A stretch of 64,000 nt of DNA, from contig NC_039509.1 of NCBI RefSeq assembly GCF_003672135.1, positions 12,782,663-12,846,662 of the forward strand. Reading direction: 5' to 3'. Origin of the DNA: Ooceraea biroi. Taxonomy: Eukaryota; Arthropoda; Insecta; Hymenoptera; Formicidae. Position numbers and translations under genes: made by a program. This document shows, in pieces, positions 25,395-36,509 of the stretch (positions are counted from its first letter, which is position 1; each line of letters opens with the position of its first letter). Below the pieces are notes generated by a model. That model saw only the letters and a list, made by a program, of their open reading frames with translations. It was not told the origin of the DNA and did no database searches.

Positions 25395-26182
25395 ATCCGA
25401 AGTGCCAGGAGACGTCTATATACTTATGAACGCTAACAGACTGAACAAAAGCGTAGAGCCTGGCAATTTCGAGCGTTGCGGTAGCCGTTCGCAAAGTAGG
25501 GCAGTGCGATTACGGCGCGGTGAAGTTGGTGGAATGACTCGGCTGGTGGTTCTCGCGAGGGAAAGATCTCTAATTAACTGAAAATGGGGATCCTCGCCGG
25601 AAGCGTCCGAGCGAGTCCGTCTGAACGGAGGGCCGCCGTCGGGAAAATATTACGGATTGTTAGCGGCGCGCCAGTTCTCTCCGCTCAGTGTGTTCCCATC
25701 CTGGGATCATGCAAACAAGAATCAGTTCCCGACGATCAGGTTCGCTCATTTTAACTTTACCTACCCTCGGAATTCTGGCGTCAGCGATTTCGAAAGGATT
25801 TTTATGAACCGGCAGTATACGTACACGCGAGCCGAAACTCCGTTTCCGTGATAAAAAAAGATTCTCGTACCAAGTATCGTAAATTTAAGTTTCGTTAGCC
25901 AAGATTCGACTCTGCGAAAATTCTCCGTCATAGCGAGGGATGATGCTTAACGTGCCTCATTTCTCCGTTCGATTCTTGCCGCAATGGTCCTTTCTTCATG
26001 TTATCTCGTGCGCAAGAATCACAGTAAGCGGCTACCGGTTGCGAGCGTACGCGTTCTTGAAAGTGACTTTTTGATAAGGCTATCTACGGATGTTGCGGCG
26101 CGGGGTTAAGTACATAGATATCTCCGGATAGTGCCGATGCGCGCATAAAACGGACCGTTAATTTCGAATGCTCTGCTATTCC

Positions 26183-26347
26183 ATGGGCGATCCTGCCGCG
26201 CCACTAAAATCGCACGGCAGAACTTGGGCGCCGAATTCCGGGCCACCGCTGCTCTTGCTGCTGATGCTGTTAGCATCGTCGCTGCAGAAGAACCCGGTCG
26301 ATTATTTAGACGGTGACATTCTTGTGGAATTAGCGGCGAGAAGAGAG
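26183..26347 (+). other. Candidate first coding exon with signal-peptide-like start
   Basis: ATG at 26183 (an in-frame ATG also lies at 26168) opens 55 codons that stop exactly at GAG|GTGCGA, a plausible donor, in phase 0. Residues 21-33 read PPLLLLLMLLASS after basic and proline-rich residues, followed by QKNPVDYLDGDILVELAARR. This is the profile of a secreted preprotein or neuropeptide precursor N-terminus. I cannot name the family. The n-region is long for a signal peptide, and the Leu run derives partly from CTG repeats. The frame continues to a stop at 26461 if unspliced, and the opposite strand is also open, so the coding call is weak. Confidence 0.2.
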
Positions 26348-26530
26348 GTGCGATTTTACTGCCGGCCGCGATCGTTACTCCCGCGCGATGTCTTACGTTG
26401 TTATAAAGAGAGTCCGACAGGCAATAGCGTTTGCCGTCCCGGACACTTTGCAAGCTTGTAAACGTATCCCCCGCCGCAATCGGCGGTCACTATTTCTCCG
26501 CAGAGAGGAAAGAGGAGAAGAGAGAAAGAG

Positions 26531-26536
<6 letters not shown>

Positions 26537-26575
<39 letters not shown>
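26537..26575 (+). repeat. (AG)n microsatellite
   Basis: Thirty-nine bases of pure AG, preceded by interrupted GAAAG units from 26515. GAGA-type tracts can bind GAGA factor (Trl) in insects. Here it may simply be a microsatellite. Confidence 0.96.
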
Positions 26576-26579
<4 letters not shown>

Positions 26580-27179
26580 TTCGATTCTGGGACCAAGTTG
26601 CCTCGAGCACTAAAGCTTTCTTGCTCAAGGATGGCAACGTGACATCGATTGCTGGGAGATTTGTCACGACCGCGTACGATCGAGATATTATTCTGAACAA
26701 TTTGCAGTGCGTGCGCTACTTGCGATTTCACTAGGTTTATGAAATGGTCAGTAACGTAACAAAAAATTTAATGAAAATGTAACGCGAGAGTTATGGAATA
26801 ATCTATATATGATTTCACTTTAATTTTAACTGTCATGCTAACCGTTAATAATACATCGCTCTCGTGAAAATAGAGAATTAACTTTTTTGTAGCAAAAATT
26901 TAATAATGAAAAAATACTAAAAAAATCTCCGATTACAATTTTAATTATTAATATCTTAAATATTTGGAATATAGATTTTTCTTTGTAAAAATATATAATG
27001 AGAATTTTATAATCTCTGATATAACTATACTACCTAAAGAATTAAACGTTTTTTTTCATAAAAACCTTAATTATTGATGTAACAATTCTATAAAAACAGG
27101 CGCTTCGACACTTTAGATAAAGCAAAAGCGAAATGGATCATCATTAGGCTAAAAAAACGATCATTCATTTTGCGCCATT

Positions 27180-28640
27180 CTTGTCTGCTAGATATCCATT
27201 CATCTGCAGCCGGCATTTTTGATCTTGCGTCGAGACGTCGCGCGGATTGCGACATTCCGCTCCAAGCGCATCGATCTGAGGGTTAAACGGCCGACATCTT
27301 CTCTGGCACAAGTCGTTGGTTTCCCGCTCACGTCCGCGTATTTATGGCATCCGAACTCGGTGCGAACGGGACCGTGCGCGTACGACGAGAGAAAATCGTG
27401 TTACCCCGTTACCACTGAAGCGAATCGCCAGCTACCGCCAGCGAGAGCGGGAAATTCGCATGCTCGCACTCCACTGGGCGCAATGGGCTCTCCTCGCCAG
27501 CCCTAAACTTAAAGAAGCTCGTACGGCGAAGAAAATCTGAAAAGACGAGCGAAACGCGCGACGGAAATGACAATATCGCTCTTCCCTCGTTCAAGATCTT
27601 CTATGCGACATTCTTGGCGCGGGAAAGAAAGGACAATCTATTTCGGGAAGAACCGAAAGCCCGCATATTCTCTTGTGCGAATTGATGAATCAGATGTAAA
27701 AGATGAAAAGCGTTATTCTTGTCAGGAAAGTACTTACTGAAAATGAAGTAAAAGCTTTTTTACTTTTTATGAGATAACTGTCATTGAAATGTTCTACTGA
27801 GAAATTTACCAGATATGAAAAGTATTTCATTTCTCTTTATTTAGATATTGTCGATACAGTGGAAAAACCGATATCAGATATTCCAGTTTAAAGACAAGCG
27901 CAGAGATATTAATAGTGTATTATATTTAATTCAATTAAATTCTTTCATGAAATGTTCACTCGCATTGTATAAAATATTACATGATATTGGAAAATTAAAG
28001 CTAAATATACATTATAAAAATAAAAGAATATTTCCATCACGTTTTCTCATGGAAGTAACGTAATGGCAGAATCGCGGGTTTTAAATCACGGTTATATTTC
28101 CTTTTCTATTATACGTATCGCTCTTTTCAATCGCGGTCATTGTTTTGACGTTGAATACCTTGATGACGAATCGATGATTTACCGCACTAGCGAGATATTA
28201 CACGTAACGCAATCGCAGAAAGCGCAACGATGCGCGTGGATCGCTATCCCGCGCCCACATGGCTAACTGCATTATCGCATAAATGGTTTCACAACGAGCG
28301 TGATCGGAAGTGGAAGGAGATGAGCGATGGATCACGGCGGAAAGAGAGAGAAAGAGAGAAAGAGCAAAAGGAAAAGAGAGACAGACAGGCGCAAGTGCCG
28401 ATGGATTTAGCGGCCGAGAACGAAGGCGAAGGCGAAATAGCGAAGGCGGGAGGCTCGCGCGCACGCGAGCGGAAAGCGAAAGGGAACGATGAAAGCGATC
28501 TATATACCAGTCTTCCGGCCGAGTCAATGGCATACTTGCGGGCAAGGTGGAGATTGGATCCGCACTCCGTTGAAAGTACCTTCGTTAGGCGAGACGCCGT
28601 GATACCGTAACAATCGCGGTTCAACGCGGACATCGTAGAT
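27180..28640. other. CpG-rich / AT-rich / purine-rich blocks
   Basis: 27180-27660 is CpG-rich, 27700-28060 AT-rich, and 28280-28480 purine-rich with GAAAGAGAG units. The frames at 28198-28633 on both strands come from that purine tract. Confidence 0.5.
27337..27352 (+). repeat. Dispersed 16-mer CGTATTTATGGCATCC, copy 2
   Basis: See copy 1 at 25254-25269, about 2.1 kb upstream and in the same orientation. Confidence 0.6.
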
Positions 28641-30300
28641 TAATCCTGCCACCGCAGAGAGCAATATTTTATGTTTTACAGTTTAGAAAATATGTATCCT
28701 TTGCGAGATGTCACCTAATCTTCTTGCAGAAAATTATGACGTTTGTCAGCACACGTGTAAATGTGTAGATGTATAAATGCCTTGATTTTGGTCTTAGAGT
28801 GATTAATCTTACAATGTGATTCTTTTTCATACTTTTAACAGGGAGAAACGGAACAAGTTTGTAATGTAAGCGCTACGGAACAGTAGTCGGTACTGGTACT
28901 TCGTAAGCGCAAGATAATAATAGTTCTAAAATGCTTTTGAAAACGCGATCCAAATTATGTTTTCGTTGTTTTCACCGGTGAAATAAGAGCCCGGAAAATG
29001 TTTATGAAACTTTTAAATCCTTTAGCGTCGGTTACGCCTTAAAAGCTCGCCCGGTGTTGCGAGATTTTGTAAGTTAAGACTAATTATAGTCCAGTCTCCG
29101 AGCTACTCTAAAAATGCCAACTTTAGTTAGTTATTCTGCGAAAGTTAAAGCCGCAGACTAAATGCGCGCTCTGAAGACTTTTTTATAGAATTATGTGCAA
29201 GCCGCGTTCCATAATCCATTCTCGCGTTGGTTTCTTTACTTCATGTTTTATCTCTGACATTTTTATCACTAAATTTTACGAGTAACTTGTATAAACTAAA
29301 GAGAATCAAATATCTTGCGCCCACCATTGAAAAACTATAATTGCGCACAAATGTTAATCTTATTAATTTTAAAGTCGCTGCGTTTAATGTAGCAGACAAG
29401 AGATATAAATCGCCGGGTGATCTGGTACATAAAGCCGAGCTATTAACGGGAATTAACAACTATCATCTGAAACAGATATTACTCAATTGCTCTGCATATC
29501 TTCGAGCAGCGACTTACCTCTCAACATTTTCCCCGGCAGTGTGAAAACAGAATAAAATCTTATGAACATTCTCGTCGATATTCCATCTTTCTATACGCTC
29601 GCGCAATTTTCTTCGCGAAAGAACCTCATAATCCATCTACACGAGATCACGATCCGATCAACGATGCGAAACAACGCGCATTGCTTACCGCCTATGTAAG
29701 GGATCGGCGTCAGTCACCGACGAAGCGGAGGCGGAAAGCGCGGCTTTGCTTTAATTTACTTTCGCGCCCAATAGCACCGGAGATCAAAACGGAGGTAGCA
29801 TGAGAGACACGGGAAACGCGTGGTCGCAGTTTCTCGCATCTAATTACTTTCTGCAAGGATCATGAAACCCAAGCAAACTCGGCGGAACTCCAACTCGCAA
29901 AAGACACAGTTCCGTCGAAACGACTTTTGCGAAGATGCTCTTTGTGCTAATTGTCATTAGCATTGTATGTCTCCTGCATACAGGGAAACGATAAATTCCG
30001 AAAGAGAGAAAGAGAGAGAAACGGAAGATAGCAAACACACGGTTCATTAATACTGACAAGCTTTTAGAGTATTGAACGTTCCCAAAAGCTTGGACGAATT
30101 ATTCCAGTATCTCTGGAAGCAACGAAATTCATATTACATGATACTGTTGACGAATTAGGAGAGAAATGAACATGATGAATAATTCAATCACCAGCTATTT
30201 CTATTTTTAATCGTGACGCGCGCGAGATTAAGTGTGACAGGGACAGGGAGAAACAATTCAATTCTTACATATTCCCAGGCAGGCATTTTCTTGCTCTCGA
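28640..30300. other. Mixed non-genic stretch with a minus-strand donor-like site
   Basis: On the minus strand TTGAGAG|GTAAGT (exon end 29518, GT at 29517-29516) matches the donor consensus. Frames upstream of it are short and unrecognised, and no paired acceptor was identified. Otherwise nothing was seen. Confidence 0.35.
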
Positions 30301-30591
30301 GCGTAGAAACCGATAGGTCAAATTGCAAGATTGCGGCACGCGATCCCGTTCCACGTGAGCGAAACGACGTTCAGCCGTCGACGAATTAACGGACGCGTCG
30401 AAGCGTCGAGAATTCGCCTCGCGCGCTCGGAGGATGTTACGGGCGCGATCCGACGAATTTCGCTCGGGTTTCCGTCGACTTCTGCGGAAACGAGTGTCGA
30501 CGTGGAGAGGATAACAGGCGGAAATTCTACGCGCGGCTGCGCGAATATGCGAGTCGTCGGTCGGTTACATGCACCCACCGACAGAGAAGCT

Positions 30592-30608
30592 GGGGGGAGG
30601 GGGGGGGG
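30592..30608 (+). repeat. G-run capable of G-quadruplex stacking
   Basis: Six Gs, one A, then ten Gs. The tract could form intra- or intermolecular G4 structures. It also could be a sequencing-length artefact. Confidence 0.85.
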
Positions 30609-30699
30609 CGCGCTATCATTAGATGTCGGTCCACGGTAGCTTCACGCCGAGAGATGTAATGTTCGCCTCTCAAGGAGAAATATCTTCCGTTGTGAAATG

Positions 30700-30723
30700 A
30701 AGGAAGGAAGGAAGGAAGGAAGG
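30700..30723 (+). repeat. (GGAA)n microsatellite
   Basis: About six GGAA/AAGG units. Confidence 0.93.
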
Positions 30724-30939
30724 GTGCGTCCTCGACACGTCGGTGCGACGCCTCTTTTGCTGCTGGAATTGAAGTACCTTCTGCACGAGAGCGCGGTCTA
30801 ATTATCGAACCGGCTTTAACTTGCCAATTAACCCTCTCATGACTGCCACTATCGGATTCAATCCGAGTAACCACGGTAAACACCGACGTATAATTTCGAT
30901 TTTTATCGGAATAATGTTGGCGCATTGACGTTAGTTGGC

Positions 30940-33740
30940 CACTTGCTTAAGGAACAGAAAATATTAATTAATTTTTTGCCACTCGTGTGTATTATGGCGT
31001 GCAATAACAATGCAAATTACACATGTGACAGATATAAATATAATAACGACAGAAATTGTAAACTGCAATCTGGGAGCTGAAAGTTGAGTGTCGCAAAGTT
31101 ACGACTTGGCAATTCGAGAGTTTAGAGTTTAGATCGGAGAGTTAAGTGTTAATGAAAATCAAGGGTAGAAAGTTTACAGCCGAGAGTTGCGAGTATAAAG
31201 TTTACCGCCACGTTACATTCTAAATTATCTTGTTTAGATTAGTTGAGATAAATGGAAGGTTAGCAAGGTTTATTTTCCTCGTATACCGCGCATGCACAAT
31301 TATCGAGTATATCGCACGTATAAAATATATTATTTTATATAATAAAACATGAAAATTAAAAATGAAAAATTATATATATATATAAAGATAGAAAAAGAGA
31401 AAGAGAATAATCAGACTTCATCAACAGATAATTATAAAGACCAAACAATTAAAGATTAAGAAATAAAGATCGAACGAGTTCAATTACATTCATTAAATAT
31501 TTAGACATGCTTAAAGAGGAAGCTGTTGCACATCGTTCTTATAAATTGTCAACATTGATAAAATTCGCACTAACTGAAAGCTTGAATACGGACGATCAGT
31601 CAGGTTTGAGATCACAGTATCCGGCAACTTAATCGCAGTAGCCGGAGCATTGCACACGTAAGCGGCCGCTCTCTCTCTTCTCCGTCTGTTTGCATCGCAT
31701 ACTTCGAATGCCTTCCATAACCGGGTCGACACGACACGAGGACTTCGACAAATTTATTTACCCGATCTGAGCCCTCGGCCATCCATTCACTCCCAATTTG
31801 TACCGGTGTCATTCGCGCCCCACGAAATAATTAAAAAGCCACGGCCGAAACACCGAAATGAAGGAAACTCGTTTCGAGATGCGTTATCGCTGTTGCTTTT
31901 CAAGTGCGCGCGCGACCGGCTGTGATCAGAAAACCGATAACGTTTTCGTGATTAACGTAGAGATAGAAATATGCGGGAATCGTGTTCCCTCTTTTTAAAA
32001 GAAATAGTATTTTAATCTCGAGCGTGTTAATTGCATTCATATGATAATACGTGCATTAAAATTAGAACTAATTAGACTAGTGCAAGTTTGTAAATTATAA
32101 TTTACAAGTGTCATTCAACGTGACATAAATGAGAGGTTTTGCGTTAAATGATCGATGGCTTGTACCGAGAATAAAAATTATTCAATAGATATATGTATAG
32201 ATTGATCGTGGCCATCGTCGATGATGTAACCGTCAAAGAGAGATGAAAAAGTGGCTGCACTCGCGCAGAAGGTACAAGCGCCGCTAAGCATCATTCTCGA
32301 ACGTGACACCAAAGCGACGAAAGCTTCACCTCGAAGTTTCCTCATTAAGCTCCGCGCGAGAGGCGAAAGAAGTTTTCAACGAAGAACGAGAGAGCCCGAG
32401 CACGATGTCGATGAGCATCCCGTGCCAAGTGGCGATCCGTAGTGTCCGAGGCAAATTTTCACTTTACGCGTTACCCGGCACGGCAGCGTGCCGTGAAACG
32501 GAATACCATGAATCGCTATGAAAGCTGAGCGCTCTCACAGTGACTAAAGGTCAATGCAAGCATTAAATAAACTGCCATGTAACTTCAATTGACGAATCTC
32601 GCGATACGGAAATTAGCGGAAATTACTGAAATGAGAATTCAAACTCTCCTGTCGACAATTCCAACAAGAAAATTTATTTGACATAAAATTATCATGAAAT
32701 TATCGAATAAGACTGTTACCAATTTAAATCATATTCCTAACGCCATTGAAAATTGTTTAAAACTCGAGTGAAATTCTGTGAAATTCAAAGTACAATTCTT
32801 TCGACCAACCGGTTGCACCTCGCTTTAATACTTCGCATCGCGACACTGAAAATCCATTATCACTCTCACGGCGCATGGAATGGAAGCGCCGATAATATTT
32901 AATACCAGGCGAAAATGAACCCTTACACATAGAAGGGCGCTTGGCGAAAAGGAAAGGCTCGAACGTGCTCGAGGGCCCATCATCGCGGGCGCTTAAAGTC
33001 ATGCTAGTCGAGCAGAGCAACGACTCGTGTGCTTCTGACGGTTTCGTTGAGAGAATTCTTTGATGGTCACAGCACAAGCCGCTCACGATTAATTCGGGCT
33101 CATGAGAACACCGTTTGCTCGCAACCACGTGAATGCACCGGCGGGCACAGGAGAATTGCATAATAGTTCTCTCTCTGCCTCCCTCTCTCCGGCTCTCTCC
33201 GTCAGCCACGAGCGGATTGTTCCTAGTTCGCATTAAGAGTCGTTTGATACTAATTCTCTCTTTTTTCGCGAGCATGTTTGAAATTGCACCGTTCCCGGAT
33301 GTGCGTAAGGCAATGCATCGCAAACGTGTGTACTAAACTCCGGAATTAGCTTCTCTGCAAACTAATTATCATGAGAGAAATCCTTTCAACGTGTGTGCAT
33401 ATGTACGAATTGTAAATACGTATAACTGTAAATTGCGTATCCAAATCCCGGACAACATATCTCAGAGAAGTAGATATAATTGCCTCGTAAAATTAAAAAT
33501 CGCTAGATGTGATTCGTACGAATTATTACAGGTGCTAAAAACGAATACATGATGCAAATCCAATAAGAAATCTCCTTAGAAAGCAGGAGCAAAGGACTTC
33601 ATGGTTAATCTTTCAATCGCACAGTTTACTCCACGTACTTTCGTGAAACAAATTGGCTTTTCTATTAGCTCTTAAAAATTGGATACCGCGTCGCTCGAAG
33701 CAACCGTCATTTTTTCCAAGTTTAATCCCCAATATCCATT
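30940..33740. other. Mixed non-genic stretch
   Basis: AT-rich from 30950 to 31560 with a short TA tract at about 31369-31384. The longest frame is 188 codons on the minus strand (32757-33323), but it begins at TTG, is cysteine- and arginine-rich without a motif, and matches nothing I know. No RNA gene was recognised. Confidence 0.45.
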
Positions 33741-35050
33741 ATTCACCGGGACTTCCCGGGGTTCTGGCGGGACCCCTGCATAAAATGACAATTCGGATAG
33801 TCTTCTACGCGTAGATTATTGTAGACGGCGATACGTAGCTGCAGCTGCGCGTCTCTCTCCTTAATGCGCGGATGCGGCACGGAGGGGACAAATGACGAAC
33901 AATTTAATGTTTCACCCCTTCGCGTAACAGGATCTATTTCTGTTATCTGCGCGCGATACAAGCGTGCAGCGCCGGATGAGAGAGGGATGCGACGGTTAGG
34001 GGAGGACCACCGGTGTCCTGCGTGATACCGGCTCATGCTAGATGAGACTAAAAATATACTCGCCAGAAGCACCATAATATAATTATCTGACGTATGGAGC
34101 CGCCCATTCATTTCTTTACGGCCAACATTTGTCATCTGACGCAGATGACGATGCGACTTATCTACTGCCTTTCGTTTTTCCGCCCGCGACATCGTTGTCG
34201 AAGACAATGAAAAAATTTATTTTCAGGATCAAAATGATCTCTAATTTCGAAACTAAGAAACTTTTTCCGAGTCCAACAGTCTGTCGAGTCTGGCTTTCTT
34301 TGCCCTGTCCATTCTTCATCGTCAATTTCATGGGCGTTTCGTGTTTAACGTGATAAGTTGCCCAATAAGTTCCCATGTAATGACAGAGTGGAGCGGCGTT
34401 CTCGATTTCGAAACTCTTCAGACATGCTGCGCAAACCGTGTGTACACATAGTGTGTATCCGCAGTGAAAGCAAAACGCATCGGGTCACTTCTCAGCACGC
34501 GATAAACTGCAGTGGGACGATAATTTTTCGCGTAATGGCGCCTAAATCAGTTTATCGAAAATGCGCATCGGACAGCGCGATCGCGCGTTGCACCGAGGTT
34601 TTCCGGAAAAAACAAACTTCGTTATCCACGAGGGTCGGCGCGGTGATAGCGTCGTTTATTTGATTTCCCGTCTACAGGGTGAACGCGAAAAAATCTACAT
34701 CAATTCCGACATCGATCGGCACGGCGCGTCGCGACGCGACACGATGCAACGATATACCGATACTCGATTAATCATTTCGGTTCATACCTCGGGGTTTTAG
34801 CGCGCGACAAAAGCTTGAATGGCCGGATTCCGGCGAAGCGTGACGGAACGAAACAGACAATACGTATGAAATATAACGGCGCCGATGAAAATTTCTCGGG
34901 ACAAAAGCGGTCGCGCGCTTTTCCACGACGTCGCCGGCGCCGAATTCGCGAATTAGCAAGTCAAAGCGACGACGAGGATCATAGTTCGATTAATTATATC
35001 GTTTCCCGTTTTCCCCTCTATTCCCGGCGCGCTCCGTAGAGCTCTGAAAT
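33740..35050. other. CpG-rich blocks, no gene recognised
   Basis: CpG-rich from 33740 to 34200 and again from 34350 to 35050. A 154-codon minus frame (33743-34207) overlaps shorter plus frames. CAGGGTGAAC at 34675-34684 resembles a transposon end but has no partner. Confidence 0.45.
34952..34968 (+). promoter_or_regulatory. ATTAGCAAGTCAAAGCG motif, copy 1
   Basis: The first of three copies within 1.35 kb in the same orientation. It combines an ATTA homeodomain core, AAGTCA (the Tailless half-site) and TCAAAG (the TCF/Pangolin core). Recurrence is seen directly. Factor identity is inferred from known consensus sites. Confidence 0.5.
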
Positions 35051-35640
35051 CCCAGATTTATGCTCAGTGTCAGGAATAAAGAACGGGACCTCGTTCTGCC
35101 ACAGCTTTTCTCAGGATAAAATCATGACTACGGAAGAAGCGGTCGTCAAAGCTAAGAAGCAAATTAATAAATGTCGCATCGTTCGTTTCGCCGGTCCAAA
35201 AACGGGAGATGAGTTTTTAACATCTCTACGATCTACATCTTTTTCGGATTAAACACTTCTGGATAAAACAGAATATATAAAATTGTAATATTCGGAAAAA
35301 AGGGCTAATTACATTTTTTCGCAGTTTAACTAAATAAAAAATAATTATTTTATTTTAATGTTACTTTTTTTCTAAACTTCTAATTTCTAAAAACTTTTTC
35401 TACAAAAGATATCAATTCTGCAAGGAGTATCGCTAACATAATTGAGTACTTGTAATGCTCTGCGTTTCATAAACACATGTTTCGTCAAACTCATCAAGTA
35501 TCATTAACTACTTAAGTGCACCTGCGCGCGTCTACACCTGCTCTGCCAATCAGAAAAGTGGCATACATTTTCATCTCCTTTCAAAGCCACGAAAATCAAG
35601 AACATTACGCCAGCTTAACGTCCGCGTCTAGTGTCGTTAA

Positions 35641-35916
35641 TACGCGCAAAAGATCAAAGGGCGAATCATTCCGCTCGCGGGCAGTTGGGAATTAGCAAAT
35701 CAAAGGGAACCGCTAATACACTTTCCTTGTGGCGAAATGACGACTCCTGCCTTAGCAGGTCTCGAAACGTCGAAAAGGGCAGACAGCGATATCGATCGTG
35801 CTGTCCACTCGACAAAGGACCTGATTTATAATTCGAGAGCTATGTCCGTCACTGATCAGCAAGATCAATCTGCCGGGGAAAAAAACACAAAAACATCTTC
35901 AACGAGAAAGAAATAA
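35641..35916 (+). other. Small open frame, possibly coding (92 codons, ATG at 35737)
   Basis: The frame is open from just after a TAA at 35638 to a TAA at 35914. From the first ATG (35737, context GCGAAATGA) it gives 59 residues, beginning MTTPALAGLETSKRADSDID and ending in a lysine/threonine-rich tail. Composition is hydrophilic and protein-like without low complexity, and no domain is recognised. The second ATTAGCAA motif overlaps its upstream part. No clear acceptor precedes it. It is a candidate only. Confidence 0.15.
35691..35707 (+). promoter_or_regulatory. ATTAGCAAATCAAAGGG motif, copy 2
   Basis: Matches copies 1 and 3 at 15 of 17 positions. The TCAAAG core is preserved and AAGTCA is changed to AAATCA. 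Confidence 0.45.
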
Positions 35917-36280
35917 CAATCAGTCTCTTTAAAATTGCATAACCCCAACATTCATAAAACACAATAAATGAACAATTAGATGATTTAATCTAGTCAAGAG
36001 TACAATCTTCATTTTAATTACAGTAGAGCTTAAAATATTCGAGAACGTGCTACTTTGTGCCTCTTCCAGCTCTGGCTTTATGGCGCCCATGTATGACAAC
36101 GTACCATTTAACTCGCCGTCTAATTCAACGTTCCAAATCCGAGATAAAATGATCCCTACAGTCGTAATGAATCGATACCGGCGTCACAAATACGATACTT
36201 GTGTAATAATCGCATAGGGTGGTTCGCGCGAGACTGCCAAGGAACCCGGGATCACCACGAGCGCGCGAGACTAATTCGGC

Positions 36281-36297
36281 ATTAGCAAGTCAAAGCG
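36281..36297 (+). promoter_or_regulatory. ATTAGCAAGTCAAAGCG motif, copy 3
   Basis: Identical to copy 1 over 17 bases. It sits 23 bases upstream of the ATG of the candidate exon at 36320. Confidence 0.5.
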
Positions 36298-36319
36298 CGA
36301 GTGTCCGCTTGTCGTCGCC

Positions 36320-36458
36320 ATGGCGTTCCTACCGCCGCGGGATAATATGTACCTCTGTCGCGACGAAATGATGGTTTTCGAGGAGCGGCTTAATCTCGTC
36401 GTCCTTCCCAAATTACCGGGTCGCCCTGGCCCCGGCAACTGCGCTCTCTTCGTAATTT
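36320..36458 (+). other. Candidate first coding exon (Kozak ATG to GTAAGT donor)
   Basis: ATG at 36320 lies in an excellent context (GTCGCCATGG). The frame runs 46 codons plus one base to TTT|GTAAGTGC, a donor with a full GTAAGT. The peptide starts MAFLPPRDNMYLCRDEMMVF and goes on with EERLNLVVLPKL. No family is recognised. If unspliced the frame closes at 36505. A minus-strand frame overlaps it. The combination of start context, donor and the upstream 17-bp motif makes it one of the better exon guesses here. Confidence 0.22.
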
Positions 36459-36509
36459 GTAAGTGCGCCTCGGCCCATCGGGTCAGTCCCATCGGCCCGG
36501 TATAATCCC

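Larger units (their letters stand above)
23440..25650. other. Long CpG-rich island, no gene recognised
   Basis: High CpG through most of the segment. The 216-codon frame at 24931-25581 owes its central Phe/Leu run to the TCT/CTC tract at 25330-25394. Antisense frames of 100-141 codons overlap it. No family was recognised, and I treat these frames as compositional. Confidence 0.45.
25650..27180. other. Mixed non-genic stretch with GA microsatellite
   Basis: Apart from the signal-peptide-like frame and the GA tract, nothing was recognised. The part from 26740 to 27180 is AT-rich. Confidence 0.5.
30300..30930. other. CpG-rich block with G-run and GGAA tract
   Basis: Dense CGTCGA words from 30350 to 30500, then a G-run and a GGAA microsatellite listed separately. 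Open frames are found on both strands and no gene was recognised. Confidence 0.5.

Noticed and set aside
24931..25581. 216-codon plus-strand frame with a strongly hydrophobic centre
   Set aside because: The Phe/Leu run is a pyrimidine triplet tract, antisense frames of over 100 codons overlap, and no family is recognised.
32757..33323. 188-codon minus-strand frame
   Set aside because: Starts at TTG, has no recognisable motif, and lies in roughly 50 percent GC sequence where such a length is possible by chance.
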